Part shown: in pieces, positions 35,560 through 44,127 of the stretch
Layout: each line of letters opens with the position of its first letter
How positions within the stretch are numbered: the first letter of the stretch is position 1
Source: Streptomyces lichenis
Lineage (GTDB): Bacteria; Actinomycetota; Actinomycetes; Streptomycetales; Streptomycetaceae
Assembly: GCF_023218175.1 (NCBI RefSeq)
Contig: NZ_JALPTH010000025.1
Coordinates: forward strand, 1-64,000
DNA: 64,000 nt
Reading direction: 5' to 3'
Translations under genes and position numbers: made by a program
Notes under the pieces: generated by a model
What the model saw: the letters and a program-made list of their open reading frames with translations, nothing else
What the model was told of the DNA's origin: nothing
Database searches by the model: none

Positions 35560-37593
35560 TCAGCCCGCCGTGCGCGGGATGCGCTTCTCCCAGGTGCGGT
35601 GGAACAGCACCTCGGTGCCCTCGGCGCAGATCACCTCGTCGGCGGTGATGAAGTGGGTGGCGTCGCAGGAGATCTCCGAGCGGGTGTCCACGGTGACGTC
35701 CCAGCCGAGCTCCGGGCGGTGGAGGCGGATCTTCCAGTCGGAGCGGGTGCGGGCGGTCAGCGGGTCGTCCTCCTGGATGGTGTACGTCTCCAGGGCGTCC
35801 TCGGTGAATTCCAGGCCGTCCGGGTAGACCCGGGTCCCGCCGTAGCGCGGGTCGACCTCCAGCCGCCACTCGCCCTTGGCCACATCCCGGACGACCAGCC
35901 GCTCGGGCCGCTGCTCGTCCAGGGTGACCGGGTGGCTGACGCCCAGCGGCTCGGCCTGCTCGGGGGCGGGGAAGGTGATCCGGCGGGCGGCGGGCGCGGT
36001 GGCGTCGTCGTCGGCGGCGGTACGGGCGCGCACCGGTAGCTCCAGGGTGCTGCCGACCGGGTCCAGGGTGAAGCCGGCCGCGTCCGGCTGGGGCCAGATC
36101 CACGGCCAGTACGCGGAGGAGACCGCGAGCCGCACCCGGTGGCCGGGCGGGAAGGTGTGGCCGATGCCGTTCAGCTCGAAGGCGAAGGTGTCGTTGACGC
36201 CGGGCTCGCACGGGACGGCCTGGTCGCGGCCCCGGCGGGCGGAGAAGTTCAGCGCGCCCCGGGTGACCAGGGTGGAGGAGCCGTCCGGCGCCACATCGCA
36301 GAGCCGGGCGATGACCTGGCCGCGCGGGGCGTCCGGGCGCAGGTTGAGGCTGACCGCCGCCCGGCCCAGGACCTCGATCGGCTCGCCGTCCTCGGGGACC
36401 GGGAAGTCGAAGCAGGCCGAGTGGGCGTCCTCGTCGCGCTGGTCGGGCGGCAGGTCGGCCTCGTTGCCGAACGGGAAGAAGCGGCCCGCGTCCAGCCCGG
36501 TGCGCTGCGGGGAGCGGACCAGCACCGGCTCGCCCTGGAGGGCGTAGGTGAGCGGGGTGACGTTCGGCGAGGGCCAGGCGTCGTCGCCGACCCAGCGGCC
36601 GGGCAGCTCGCGGTAGACGGTGGCCGGCGGGTGGGACTCGCTGATGTACGAGCGGAGCAGCGGTTCGGCCATGATCCCGGTGTCCTCGCCCTTGAGGTGG
36701 TGGTCCCACCAGCGCAGGGTCTCCTGGAGGAAGCCGATCGCCGGGCCGGGCGGCAGCCCCCGGTCGGGGTACTGGTGCGACCAGGGGCCGATGATCCCGC
36801 GTACCCGGTCGTGGGGCAGGTGCTCGACCAGGCGGAGCACGGTGTCCCGGTACGGGTCGTGCCAGCCGCCCACCGCGAGCACGGCCGCGTCGATCGCCCC
36901 GTAGTCCTCGCAGACGCTGCCGTGCTTCCAGTAGTCGTCCCGGGTCTGATGGGTCAGCCAGGTGTGGATGAACGGCTCGACCGCCTCCAGCCGGGTCAGC
37001 CACTGCTCGCGCCAGCCCTCGCCCGCGTACACCGGGTCCGGCGGCCGGGAGGTGAAGGCCAGCATGGTGGCCGCCCAGGCGTGCATGTCCACGGCGAGTA
37101 CGGAGCCGCCCATGTAGTGGACGTCGTTGTCGTAGCGGTCGTCGGCGGAGCAGACGGTGATGACCGCCTTGAGCGGTTCGGGGCGCAGGGCGGCGAGCTG
37201 GAGGCTGTTGAAGCCGCCCCAGGAGATGCCGAACATCCCGACCCGCCCGTCGCACCAGGGCTGCGCGGCCAGCCACTCGATGACGGCCACCCCGTCGGCC
37301 AGCTCGGTGGCGTCGTACTCGTCGCCGGGCAGCCCCTCGCTGTTGCCGTGCCCGCGCACGTCCACCCGTACCGAGGCGTAGCCGTGGCCCGCGTACCAGG
37401 GATGCCGCTGCCAGTCCCGGGGCGCGGTCCAGTCGCTGAGGCGGTACGGGAGGTATTCGAGGAGGGCGGGGACGGGCTCGTCGGTGAGCGGGCGCCATAC
37501 CCGGGCGAAGAGCCTCTGGCCGTCCGCGAGGGGGATGCGGACGTCCTCGTGGGTGGTCTCGTACGGGAAGGAGTCGGCGGGGCGGATGTGCAT
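35560..37593 (-). CDS. CocE/NonD family hydrolase (X-Pro dipeptidyl-peptidase-like)
   Basis: 677 residues, cytoplasmic. The alpha/beta hydrolase core has the S15/CocE motifs VDVRGHGNSEG and nucleophile Ser in GMFGISWGGFNSL; the Asp lies in the GGWHDPYRD region and the His in GPWSHQYPD. The C-terminal jelly-roll (from about residue 370) is the X-Pro dipeptidyl-peptidase C-domain. Members cleave X-Pro peptides, esters or acyl amides. It sits 42 bp downstream of a POT-type peptide transporter gene on the same strand, which favours peptide cleavage. ATG with GAGGTGA upstream. Confidence 0.88.
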   Translation of the reverse strand: MHIRPADSFPYETTHEDVRIPLADGQRLFARVWRPLTDEPVPALLEYLPYRLSDWTAPRDWQRHPWYAGHGYASVRVDVRGHGNSEGLPGDEYDATELADGVAVIEWLAAQPWCDGRVGMFGISWGGFNSLQLAALRPEPLKAVITVCSADDRYDNDVHYMGGSVLAVDMHAWAATMLAFTSRPPDPVYAGEGWREQWLTRLEAVEPFIHTWLTHQTRDDYWKHGSVCEDYGAIDAAVLAVGGWHDPYRDTVLRLVEHLPHDRVRGIIGPWSHQYPDRGLPPGPAIGFLQETLRWWDHHLKGEDTGIMAEPLLRSYISESHPPATVYRELPGRWVGDDAWPSPNVTPLTYALQGEPVLVRSPQRTGLDAGRFFPFGNEADLPPDQRDEDAHSACFDFPVPEDGEPIEVLGRAAVSLNLRPDAPRGQVIARLCDVAPDGSSTLVTRGALNFSARRGRDQAVPCEPGVNDTFAFELNGIGHTFPPGHRVRLAVSSAYWPWIWPQPDAAGFTLDPVGSTLELPVRARTAADDDATAPAARRITFPAPEQAEPLGVSHPVTLDEQRPERLVVRDVAKGEWRLEVDPRYGGTRVYPDGLEFTEDALETYTIQEDDPLTARTRSDWKIRLHRPELGWDVTVDTRSEISCDATHFITADEVICAEGTEVLFHRTWEKRIPRTAG

Positions 37594-37635
37594 GGGTGGT
37601 CACCTCGGGGCCGTGGGGGGAGGCGGGTGCGGGCT

Positions 37636-39153
37636 TCAGTGGACGGGGTGCATGGTGCGGCGGAGCCAGGGCGCGGCGGCCATCACGGCGAGGCCGGCGG
37701 CGACCGCGACCGCCCCGTTGACGCCGAAGTAGACGGGCTGGGAGAGCACCCCGTAGAGCTTCACGATCTGCGCCTGGATGCCGTTGGCGAGGGCGAGGGA
37801 GAGGAACCACAGCGCCATGGTCTGGCTGGAGAACGCGGCCGGGGCGAGCTTGGTGGTGGCGGACATCCCGGAGGTCTTCACCAGGATGTCGCCGAGGCCG
37901 AGCAGCAGATACGAGCCGACGATCCACCAGGCGGCCATCCGGTAGGTGTCGTCGGCGTGCCCGGAGGTCGGCAGGACCATCAGCAGGAAGGAGAGCCCGC
38001 CGAGGACCACCCCCAGGGCGATCTTGTCGGAGGCGTGCGGCTGGCGGTGGCCCATCCGGGCCCAGACTGCGGCGACCACGGGCGCCAGCGCCACCTCGAA
38101 GGCGCCGAGCGCGGAGGCGTACCAGCCGGCCGGGAAGTCGAAGCCGAGGATGGTGGTCTCGGCGTTGGTGGAGGCCAGCAAGATCATCGTGGAGTACGCC
38201 TGGAACAGGATGAAGTTGAAGACCACCGAGGCCAGGAAGAGGACGACATACGGGCGCAGCCGGCCGCGTTCGGCCGCGCTGACCCGGGGGCTCTTGAACA
38301 TCACCGCGAAGTAGACGACCGGGGCGATCACCGAGATCAGGGTGAGGGCGTCCACGAAGCGGTCCATGGTCAGCCGGCCGGTCCCGGCCAGCAGCCCGGC
38401 GAGCGCGGCCAGGGCGAGGAGCCCGGCGATGATCAGCAGCACCGCGCGGCGCATGGCGTCGGGGGCCAGGGCGTACTCGGCGGAGTGCCTGCTTCCGGCC
38501 AGATGGCGGCGGCCCGCCACGTACTGGATCAGCCCCAGCGTCATTCCGAAGGCGGCGGCCGAGAAGCCCCGGTGCCAGCCCTCGTTCTCGCCGAGCCAGC
38601 CGGTGATCAGCGGGCCGAGGAACGCGCCGATGTTGATGCCCATGTAGTAGAGGGCGAAGCCGGCGTCCCGGCGGTCGTCGTCGGTGCGGTAGAGCTTGCC
38701 GACCATGGTGGCGACGTTCGGCTTGAGCAGCCCGGTGCCGGCGCTGATCAGCCCGAGCCCGGTCCAGGTCATCCCGGCGGTCGGCACCGCCATGGCGTAG
38801 TGCCCGCAGGCGATCAGGATCCCGCCCCAGAGCACCGCCCGGTACGAGCCGAGGATCCGGTCGGCCAGCCAGCCGCCGGCCACGCTGACCAGGTAGACCA
38901 GGGTGCCGTAGGCGGCCGAGACCGAGGCGGCGGTGGCCGGGGCCATGCCGAGGCCGTCGTTCGCGACGCTGTCGGCGAAGTACAGGACGAGGATCGCCTG
39001 CATACCGAGGAAGGAGAACCGCTCCCAGACCTCCAACCCGGAGAGGGTGAGCAGTCCGCGCGGCTGGCCGAGGAAGGCGTGGTCGTCCCCCGGAGGCGGC
39101 CCGTGGCCGTCGTCGTCGCCGGTCGCGTCGGGTTCCGTTTCGGTGCCGGACAA
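37636..39153 (-). CDS. POT/PTR family proton-coupled di/tripeptide transporter
   Basis: 505 residues, about 14 membrane helices. Seen: the POT signature region LEVWERFSFLGMQAILVLYF (the ExxER motif), GGWLADRILGSYRAVLWGG, and ALYYMGINIGAFLGPLITGWLG, the second PTR2 motif. The long reverse frame is open well upstream, but the TTG at 39153 is the first plausible start for the family's short acidic N-terminus; a GGGAGTAAGG sequence lies upstream. Probably co-transcribed with the CocE-type hydrolase, giving uptake plus cleavage of peptides. Confidence 0.88.
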   Translation of the reverse strand: MSGTETEPDATGDDDGHGPPPGDDHAFLGQPRGLLTLSGLEVWERFSFLGMQAILVLYFADSVANDGLGMAPATAASVSAAYGTLVYLVSVAGGWLADRILGSYRAVLWGGILIACGHYAMAVPTAGMTWTGLGLISAGTGLLKPNVATMVGKLYRTDDDRRDAGFALYYMGINIGAFLGPLITGWLGENEGWHRGFSAAAFGMTLGLIQYVAGRRHLAGSRHSAEYALAPDAMRRAVLLIIAGLLALAALAGLLAGTGRLTMDRFVDALTLISVIAPVVYFAVMFKSPRVSAAERGRLRPYVVLFLASVVFNFILFQAYSTMILLASTNAETTILGFDFPAGWYASALGAFEVALAPVVAAVWARMGHRQPHASDKIALGVVLGGLSFLLMVLPTSGHADDTYRMAAWWIVGSYLLLGLGDILVKTSGMSATTKLAPAAFSSQTMALWFLSLALANGIQAQIVKLYGVLSQPVYFGVNGAVAVAAGLAVMAAAPWLRRTMHPVH

Positions 39154-39486
39154 AGGCCTTACTCCCGGTTGTATGGGTGCGGGGCGATCGTATGCCCTGA
39201 ATACAGACCGTATAGCGTGATAGCGGACCGGACCGGCCGTACGGGTGCGGCCGCCGACCGTACCGGGGGCGGGAGGCGCGGGGGCGGTACCCCGGGGGCG
39301 TACACGTGCCGAGCCTGTACTCGTCGGTAGAGCGTGCTTCGGCAGTGGCTCCGCTGGCACTCCGGCGGTGCTCCGATGTGGGGAAGGCGCCCACGGTGAT
39401 CCAAACGCGACCGGATACGCTGACGGGAGTGAATCCAGCGACACATCGACAATCCGTGTGATCGTCAGCAGACAGGAGATCTCCTC
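39154..39486. other. Divergent control region, POT transporter / polyprenyl synthase
   Basis: No gene seen. The transporter side is relatively AT-rich with several CGTATA/CGTATG-type words and a GTAT-ATAC inverted repeat at 39190-39204; the synthase side has an AGGAG ribosome site at 39474-39478. The middle is an irregular GC-rich stretch. Confidence 0.4.
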
Positions 39487-40497
39487 GTGACCGCAGTCGG
39501 GCCGTTCGGGCTGAGCGTGCGGGACCAGGCTCTTGAGGCCGATGTCCAGACCGGATTGGCAGCCGTCGAGGCCGGGCTCCTCGACGCCACCAAGAGCGAC
39601 GTGCCGTTCATCACCGAAGCGGCCCAGCACCTGGTGCGCGCCGGGGGCAAGCGGTTCCGCCCGCTGCTGGTGATGCTCGCCGCGCAGTTCGGCGACCCGC
39701 ACGCCCCGGGTGTGGTGCCCTCGGCGGTCGTGGTCGAGCTCACCCATCTGGCGACGCTGTACCACGACGACGTCATGGACGAGGCCGAGGTGCGCCGCGG
39801 GGTGGAGTCCGCCAACCAGCGCTACGGCAACTCGCTGGCCGTCCTGACCGGCGACTTCCTCTTCGCCCGCGCCTCGCACGTCCTGGCCGACCTGGGCCCG
39901 GAGGCCGTCCGGATCCAGGCCGAGGCGTTCGAGCGGCTGGTCACCGGGCAGATCCTGGAGACCGTCGGCCCGCGCGACGGCCGCGACCCGGTCGAGCACT
40001 ACCTCGACGTCCTGGGCGGCAAGACCGGCTCGCTGGTCGCCGTCTCCTGCCGCTTCGGCGCGCTGACCGCAGGGGCGGACGAGCGGGTGATGGACATCCT
40101 CACCCAGTACGGAGAGCGGCTCGGTGTCGCCTTCCAGCTCGCCGACGACGTACTGGACATCGCCTCCGACTCGCACGAGTCCGGCAAGACCCCGGGCACC
40201 GATCTGCGCGAGGGCATCCCCACCCTGCCCGTCCTGCGGCTGCGGGCCCGCGCCGCCGCCGAGGGCCGCCCGGACGACGCCGAGCTGGTCGCCCTCCTCG
40301 ACGGGGACCTCTCGGACGACGAGCGCCTCGCCGAGGTGCTGCGCCGGCTGCGCGAGGACCCCGCGCTGGAGCAGGCCCGCCGGGACACCGTGCGCTACGC
40401 CCAGGAGGCCCGCGCCATCCTGGCCCCGCTGCCGGAGTGCATCGCCCGGACGGCGCTGGAGGAGCTGTGCGACCTGGTGGTGCACCGGGCCGGGTGA
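39487..40497 (+). CDS. Long-chain polyprenyl diphosphate synthase
   Basis: 336 residues of the trans-isoprenyl synthase fold. First Asp-rich motif DDVMD at 94-98, second DDVLD at 220-224, and GGKRFRPLL for substrate phosphate binding. The LATLYHDDVMDEA context with small residues before the first motif fits long-chain (C35-C50) products, so it probably makes the menaquinone side chain (nonaprenyl in streptomycetes). GTG start with AGGAG eight bases before. Together with mqnC, menG and the tail reductase, it gives this region most of the late menaquinone steps. Confidence 0.93.
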   Translation: MTAVGPFGLSVRDQALEADVQTGLAAVEAGLLDATKSDVPFITEAAQHLVRAGGKRFRPLLVMLAAQFGDPHAPGVVPSAVVVELTHLATLYHDDVMDEAEVRRGVESANQRYGNSLAVLTGDFLFARASHVLADLGPEAVRIQAEAFERLVTGQILETVGPRDGRDPVEHYLDVLGGKTGSLVAVSCRFGALTAGADERVMDILTQYGERLGVAFQLADDVLDIASDSHESGKTPGTDLREGIPTLPVLRLRARAAAEGRPDDAELVALLDGDLSDDERLAEVLRRLREDPALEQARRDTVRYAQEARAILAPLPECIARTALEELCDLVVHRAG

Positions 40498-40655
40498 TCG
40501 CTTCTCCCCGGTCGTGCGAGGGCCGACCCTGGGGCGTCTCAGGGTCCGTCATCCTCCAGGGGTAGACGGGTTGGGTCCGGGGGCTGACGACTGGCGCCTT
40601 CCGGTGCGGTCATATGGAGAGCAGAAGGCTCGCTGACCCACGGAGGTAGGCACAG

Positions 40656-41909
40656 ATGGCACCGAACGACAGCGGCGGTCCCCGTAAGGCGACCCGTTAC
40701 GCGGTCCCGGTCGCGGTGGCGGGGGTGGCGGCGGCGACGATCGGGCTGGTCCCGGCGCTCGCGGCCTCCGGAGACTCGGACCTCCCCGACATCACCGCCC
40801 AGCAGCTGGTGGAGCGGATCGCCTCGGCGGACGCCGACACCGTCTCCGGCACCGTGAAGGTGACGACCGACCTCGGGCTGCCCTCGCTGGGCGGGCTCGG
40901 GGACCTGGGCTCCCTGGCCGGCGGCGGCGCGGAGGGCAAGGAGGCCGGTGACGCGGCCTCCGCCAAGCTGATGGAGCTCACCTCCGGCACCCACACCCTG
41001 CGGGTCGCGGCCGACGGGCCCGACCGCCAGCGGCTGACCTTCGTGGACGGCGCGGAGTACAGCCTGATCCGCAACGGCGACGACGTCTGGGCGTACGACG
41101 GCTCCACCAAGGAGGCCCTGCACTCCCAGGAGGCGCACCCGGCCGGGGCGAAGGGCGAGAAGGCCGAGAAGGACGCCGAGCGCGGCGCGGCCCCCGACCT
41201 CAGCCCCAAGCAGCTGGCCGAGCAGGCGCTCAAGGCGGTGGGCCCCACCACCCGGGTGTCGGTGGACGGCACGGCCAAGATCGCCGGCCGGGACGCCTAC
41301 CAGCTCGTCATCCAGCCGAAGCAGAGCGGTTCCACGATCGGCTCCATCAAGATCGCGGTGGACGCCGAGAAGGGCGTTCCGCTCAAGTTCACGCTCACCG
41401 CGAAGTCCGGCGGCAAGCCGGTGGTGGACGCGGGCTTCACCAAGGTCGGCTTCGACCGGCCGGCCGCCTCGGAGTTCGCCGTGCCCCAGGGCGCCAAGGT
41501 GACCGAGGCGCCGAAGGAGGCCTCGAAGGACTTCAAGGGCCCGAAGGGTGAGAAGGACTTCAAGGGCCCGGAGGGGCTGCCGGGGCTGGCCGGCGGCGAG
41601 GCGTTCGGCGAGGGCGTGAACGTGATCGGCGAGGGCTGGACCGCGATCGCCGAGCTGTCCGGTGGCCCGTCCGCCGCCGCGGCGCCCCAGGGGGCCGAGA
41701 AGGGCGGCCGCCCGGGCGCCGAGGACGAGGTCCCGGCCGAGGTCGGGCAGTTCCTGGACTCGCTCGGGGACAAGGTGACCGGGAAGTTCGGCTCGGGCAC
41801 GGTCTTCGAGACCCGGCTGGTCAACGCCCTGATGACGGACGACGGCAAGGTCTACGTCGGGGCCGTCACCAAGGATGCCCTGGTCGCCGCCGCCGACGGC
41901 CGGAAGTAA
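40656..41909 (+). CDS. Secreted LolA-like protein
   Basis: 417 residues. N-terminal helix YAVPVAVAGVAAATIGLVPALA, a signal or anchor. The mature part resembles the LolA/LppX lipid-carrier fold of DUF2092-type proteins: QQLVERIASADADTVSGTVKVTT, a strand series (HTLRVAADGPDRQRLTF, DDVWAYDGSTKEAL), and VDGTAKIAGRDAYQLVIQPK. Two lysine-rich FKGP(K/E)G segments lie near residue 290. Actinobacteria lack a Lol pathway, so the cargo is unknown. ATG after GGAGG. It is 158 bp downstream of the polyprenyl synthase on the same strand. Confidence 0.82.
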   Translation: MAPNDSGGPRKATRYAVPVAVAGVAAATIGLVPALAASGDSDLPDITAQQLVERIASADADTVSGTVKVTTDLGLPSLGGLGDLGSLAGGGAEGKEAGDAASAKLMELTSGTHTLRVAADGPDRQRLTFVDGAEYSLIRNGDDVWAYDGSTKEALHSQEAHPAGAKGEKAEKDAERGAAPDLSPKQLAEQALKAVGPTTRVSVDGTAKIAGRDAYQLVIQPKQSGSTIGSIKIAVDAEKGVPLKFTLTAKSGGKPVVDAGFTKVGFDRPAASEFAVPQGAKVTEAPKEASKDFKGPKGEKDFKGPEGLPGLAGGEAFGEGVNVIGEGWTAIAELSGGPSAAAAPQGAEKGGRPGAEDEVPAEVGQFLDSLGDKVTGKFGSGTVFETRLVNALMTDDGKVYVGAVTKDALVAAADGRK

Positions 41910-41939
41910 CGACTCCGGCGGGGCCTGGGAGACATACGC

Positions 41940-41980
41940 CTGCCGGGGGCGCGGTGTGAGTGGTCACGCGCCCCCGGCAG
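41940..41980. terminator. Terminator between convergent LolA-like and aminopeptidase genes
   Basis: Perfect 14-bp arms (CTGCCGGGGGCGCG and its complement at 41940-41953 and 41967-41980), 13-base loop, 30 bases after the LolA-like stop and 31 before the convergent stop. Confidence 0.85.
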
Positions 41981-42011
41981 TGGTCTGCCGCCTGCGGCCG
42001 GCCCGGGTGGG

Positions 42012-43385
42012 TCAGAAGGTCAGCCGGAAGGCGTTGATGTATCCGGTGTCCTGCGCGGCGATGTCCTGCACCTTCAGCTTCCAGGCCCCGTTGGCCGCCT
42101 CGCTGGAGGCATTGACGGTGTAGGTGGTCTGGACGTTGTCGGCCGAGTCCGAGCTGCTGGAGTTCTTCAGCCGGTACGCCGTGCCGTCCGGCGCGACCAG
42201 GTCGATCACCAGGTCACCGCGGTAGGTGTGCACGATGTCCACGCCGACCTGGAGGGCGGCCGGGGCATTGCCGGTGCGGCCGGAGACGTTGACCGTCGAG
42301 GTGACGGCCGTGCCGTTGTCCGGGATGGACACATCGGCGGTGTTCTCGTAGGTGTCACCGCCGGGAGGCTGGGTCGAGCCCGCCGACAGGGTCCAGATCG
42401 CGTGGGCGGCGGCGTCGCTGTTGCGGTCCAGCGCGGTGTCGTTGATGTTCGCCGTGGAGTCGCAGGACGAGTGGTAGCAGCGGTCGAAGGCCTGCCCGGA
42501 GGTGCCGCCCCACTTCTGCGCCTGGGCCGCCGTCTTCGTGCGGCTGGCGCCGGTGAACAGACCGCCGACCGGGATGCCCACGTTCTTGAACGCGGCGTGG
42601 TCGGAGCGCCCGTCGCCCTCCGTCTCGATCTCGGTGGCCACCCCGAGGCCGGCGAAGTAGTCCTTGAAGGTCTTCTCGATGGTCGGGTCGTCGTCGTAGA
42701 CGAAGTAGCCGGGGTTGGGCGAGCCGATCATGTCGAAGTTCAGATAGCCGGAGATCTTGGACCGCTCGGCCGTCGGCAGGTTGCTGACGTAGTACTTGGA
42801 GCCGATGAGGCCCAGCTCCTCGGCGCCCCACCAGGCGAACCGCAGGTGCTTGGCCGGCTTGTACTGGGCGCGGGAGACGGCGAGCGCGGTCTCCAGGATG
42901 CCGGCCGAGCCGGAGCCGTTGTCGTTGATCCCGGCGCCCGAGGTCACCGAGTCCAGATGGGCCCCGGCGAACACGATCTGGTTCGGGTCGCCGCCGGGCC
43001 AGTCGGCGATCAGGTTGTAGCCGGTGGCGCCGCTGCTGGTGAACTGCTGGATGCTGGTGGTGAACCCGGCCGCGTCCAGCTTGCCCTTGACGTAGTCGAT
43101 GGACGCCTTGTAGCCGGGGCGGCCGTGGGCGCGGTTGCCGCCGTTGTTCGCGGCGATGCTGGAGAGCTGGTTGAGGTGCGCCTTGACGTTGGCCAGCGGG
43201 ATGTCCGGCGCGGCGACCGCGGCGGTGGTGGCGGTGCTCGGGAGGGCCGGTGCCGCTTCGGCGGCGGGGGCGACCGCGGTGGCCAGCAGGCCGGCGGCGG
43301 CGAGAGCGGCGACCGCGGCGGCGGTGGTCCCGCGTCTGCGGCCGGCGGATATCGCGGATATGGAGGAACGGTCGGAGAGGTTCAT
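42012..43385 (-). CDS. Secreted M28 aminopeptidase with P/Homo B domain
   Basis: 457 residues, similar to the double-zinc aminopeptidase of Streptomyces griseus. A signal peptide (AAAVAALAAAGLLATAVAPAAEA) is followed by a short propeptide. The M28 domain has zinc ligands in GAHLDS, GINDNGSGSAG, FDMIGS and GRSDHAAF and the catalytic Glu pair in WWGAEELG. After a GGDT linker comes a proprotein-convertase P domain of about 110 residues (VSIPDNGTAVTSTVNVSG ... AAQDTGYINAFRLTF). It releases N-terminal hydrophobic residues from peptides outside the cell. The ATG at 43385 is used; the longer frame upstream is Arg/His-rich noise. Confidence 0.94.
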   Translation of the reverse strand: MNLSDRSSISAISAGRRRGTTAAAVAALAAAGLLATAVAPAAEAAPALPSTATTAAVAAPDIPLANVKAHLNQLSSIAANNGGNRAHGRPGYKASIDYVKGKLDAAGFTTSIQQFTSSGATGYNLIADWPGGDPNQIVFAGAHLDSVTSGAGINDNGSGSAGILETALAVSRAQYKPAKHLRFAWWGAEELGLIGSKYYVSNLPTAERSKISGYLNFDMIGSPNPGYFVYDDDPTIEKTFKDYFAGLGVATEIETEGDGRSDHAAFKNVGIPVGGLFTGASRTKTAAQAQKWGGTSGQAFDRCYHSSCDSTANINDTALDRNSDAAAHAIWTLSAGSTQPPGGDTYENTADVSIPDNGTAVTSTVNVSGRTGNAPAALQVGVDIVHTYRGDLVIDLVAPDGTAYRLKNSSSSDSADNVQTTYTVNASSEAANGAWKLKVQDIAAQDTGYINAFRLTF

Positions 43386-43541
43386 GTGGGGGCTCCGGGA
43401 TTCCGTATGGGGATGGGGAACGGAACGTGCGAGCGCCCCGCGTCTCGTCGACACGGGGCGTTGGAGCGGCTGGTGCGGTGTGCGTGCTGAATGGTGAGCG
43501 AGAGCGTGAACGAGCGTCAAGGGCGGGTTCCGGACACGGGT

Positions 43542-43556
43542 GTTCGAGGATCGAAC
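43542..43556. promoter_or_regulatory. Short palindrome upstream of the aminopeptidase gene
   Basis: GTTCGA-GGA-TCGAAC, 157 bp before the M28 aminopeptidase start, in the 280-bp gap that also holds its promoter. A possible operator; no other support. Confidence 0.3.
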
Positions 43557-43665
43557 GCCTGGCTACGGGTACGGGGGCCCGGAGCCGGTGTCTCCCACCG
43601 CTCGGGCCCCGGCCGCCCCCCGTTCACCGCCGGGCCACTTCCGGCTCACCGTCCCCCGGCGGCGC

Positions 43666-44118
43666 TCACTGCACGCAGAACTCGTTGCCCTCCGGGTCGG
43701 ACATCACCGTCCACTCCCCTCCCGCGCCGCTGACCTGGCGAATCACTCGGGCGCCCAGCCTCTCCAGCCGGGCCGTCTCGACCGCGCGCTCACCGGGTGC
43801 GGCATGGACGTCGATGTGCAGACGGTTCTTCACCGTCTTCGGCTCGGGCACCCGCTGGAACAGCAGCCGCCGGCCCATCCCCATCCCGGTCGGCTCGTCC
43901 ACCGGGTCGTCCGGATGCCGGACGGCGATCAGATCACGCCACGCACGGCGGCCGTCCACCACGACGGTCGCCGCCTCCGGGGCCTGCCCGGCGCTCAGCA
44001 CCCGTTCCACCAGGGCGCTGTTGTCCTCCACCCGGTAGCCCAGGGCCTCGGCCCAGAAGGCGGCCTGGGCGTGTGGGTCGGCGGCGTCGATGACGAGTTT
44101 CCAGTGCAGTGCGGTCAT
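43666..44118 (-). CDS. VOC family (glyoxalase-like) protein
   Basis: 150 residues, two beta-alpha-beta-beta-beta modules of the vicinal oxygen chelate fold: WKLVIDAADPHAQAAFWAEALGY opens the first, and RLHIDVHA followed by VMSDPEGNEFCVQ closes the second. Possible metal ligands H and E are in RLHIDV and PEGNEF. The substrate is unknown; such proteins include glyoxalases, resistance proteins and uncharacterised isomerases. Nine bases separate its start from the rarD stop, so the two genes may share a transcript. Confidence 0.88.
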   Translation of the reverse strand: MTALHWKLVIDAADPHAQAAFWAEALGYRVEDNSALVERVLSAGQAPEAATVVVDGRRAWRDLIAVRHPDDPVDEPTGMGMGRRLLFQRVPEPKTVKNRLHIDVHAAPGERAVETARLERLGARVIRQVSGAGGEWTVMSDPEGNEFCVQ

Positions 44119-44127
44119 GGACCATTA

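Noticed and set aside
34493..39394. A 1633-codon open frame on the minus strand
   Set aside because: It runs antisense or out of frame through fahA, the CocE-type gene and the POT transporter. Its reading is Arg/Pro/Ala-rich without motifs; it is a shadow of high-GC coding DNA.
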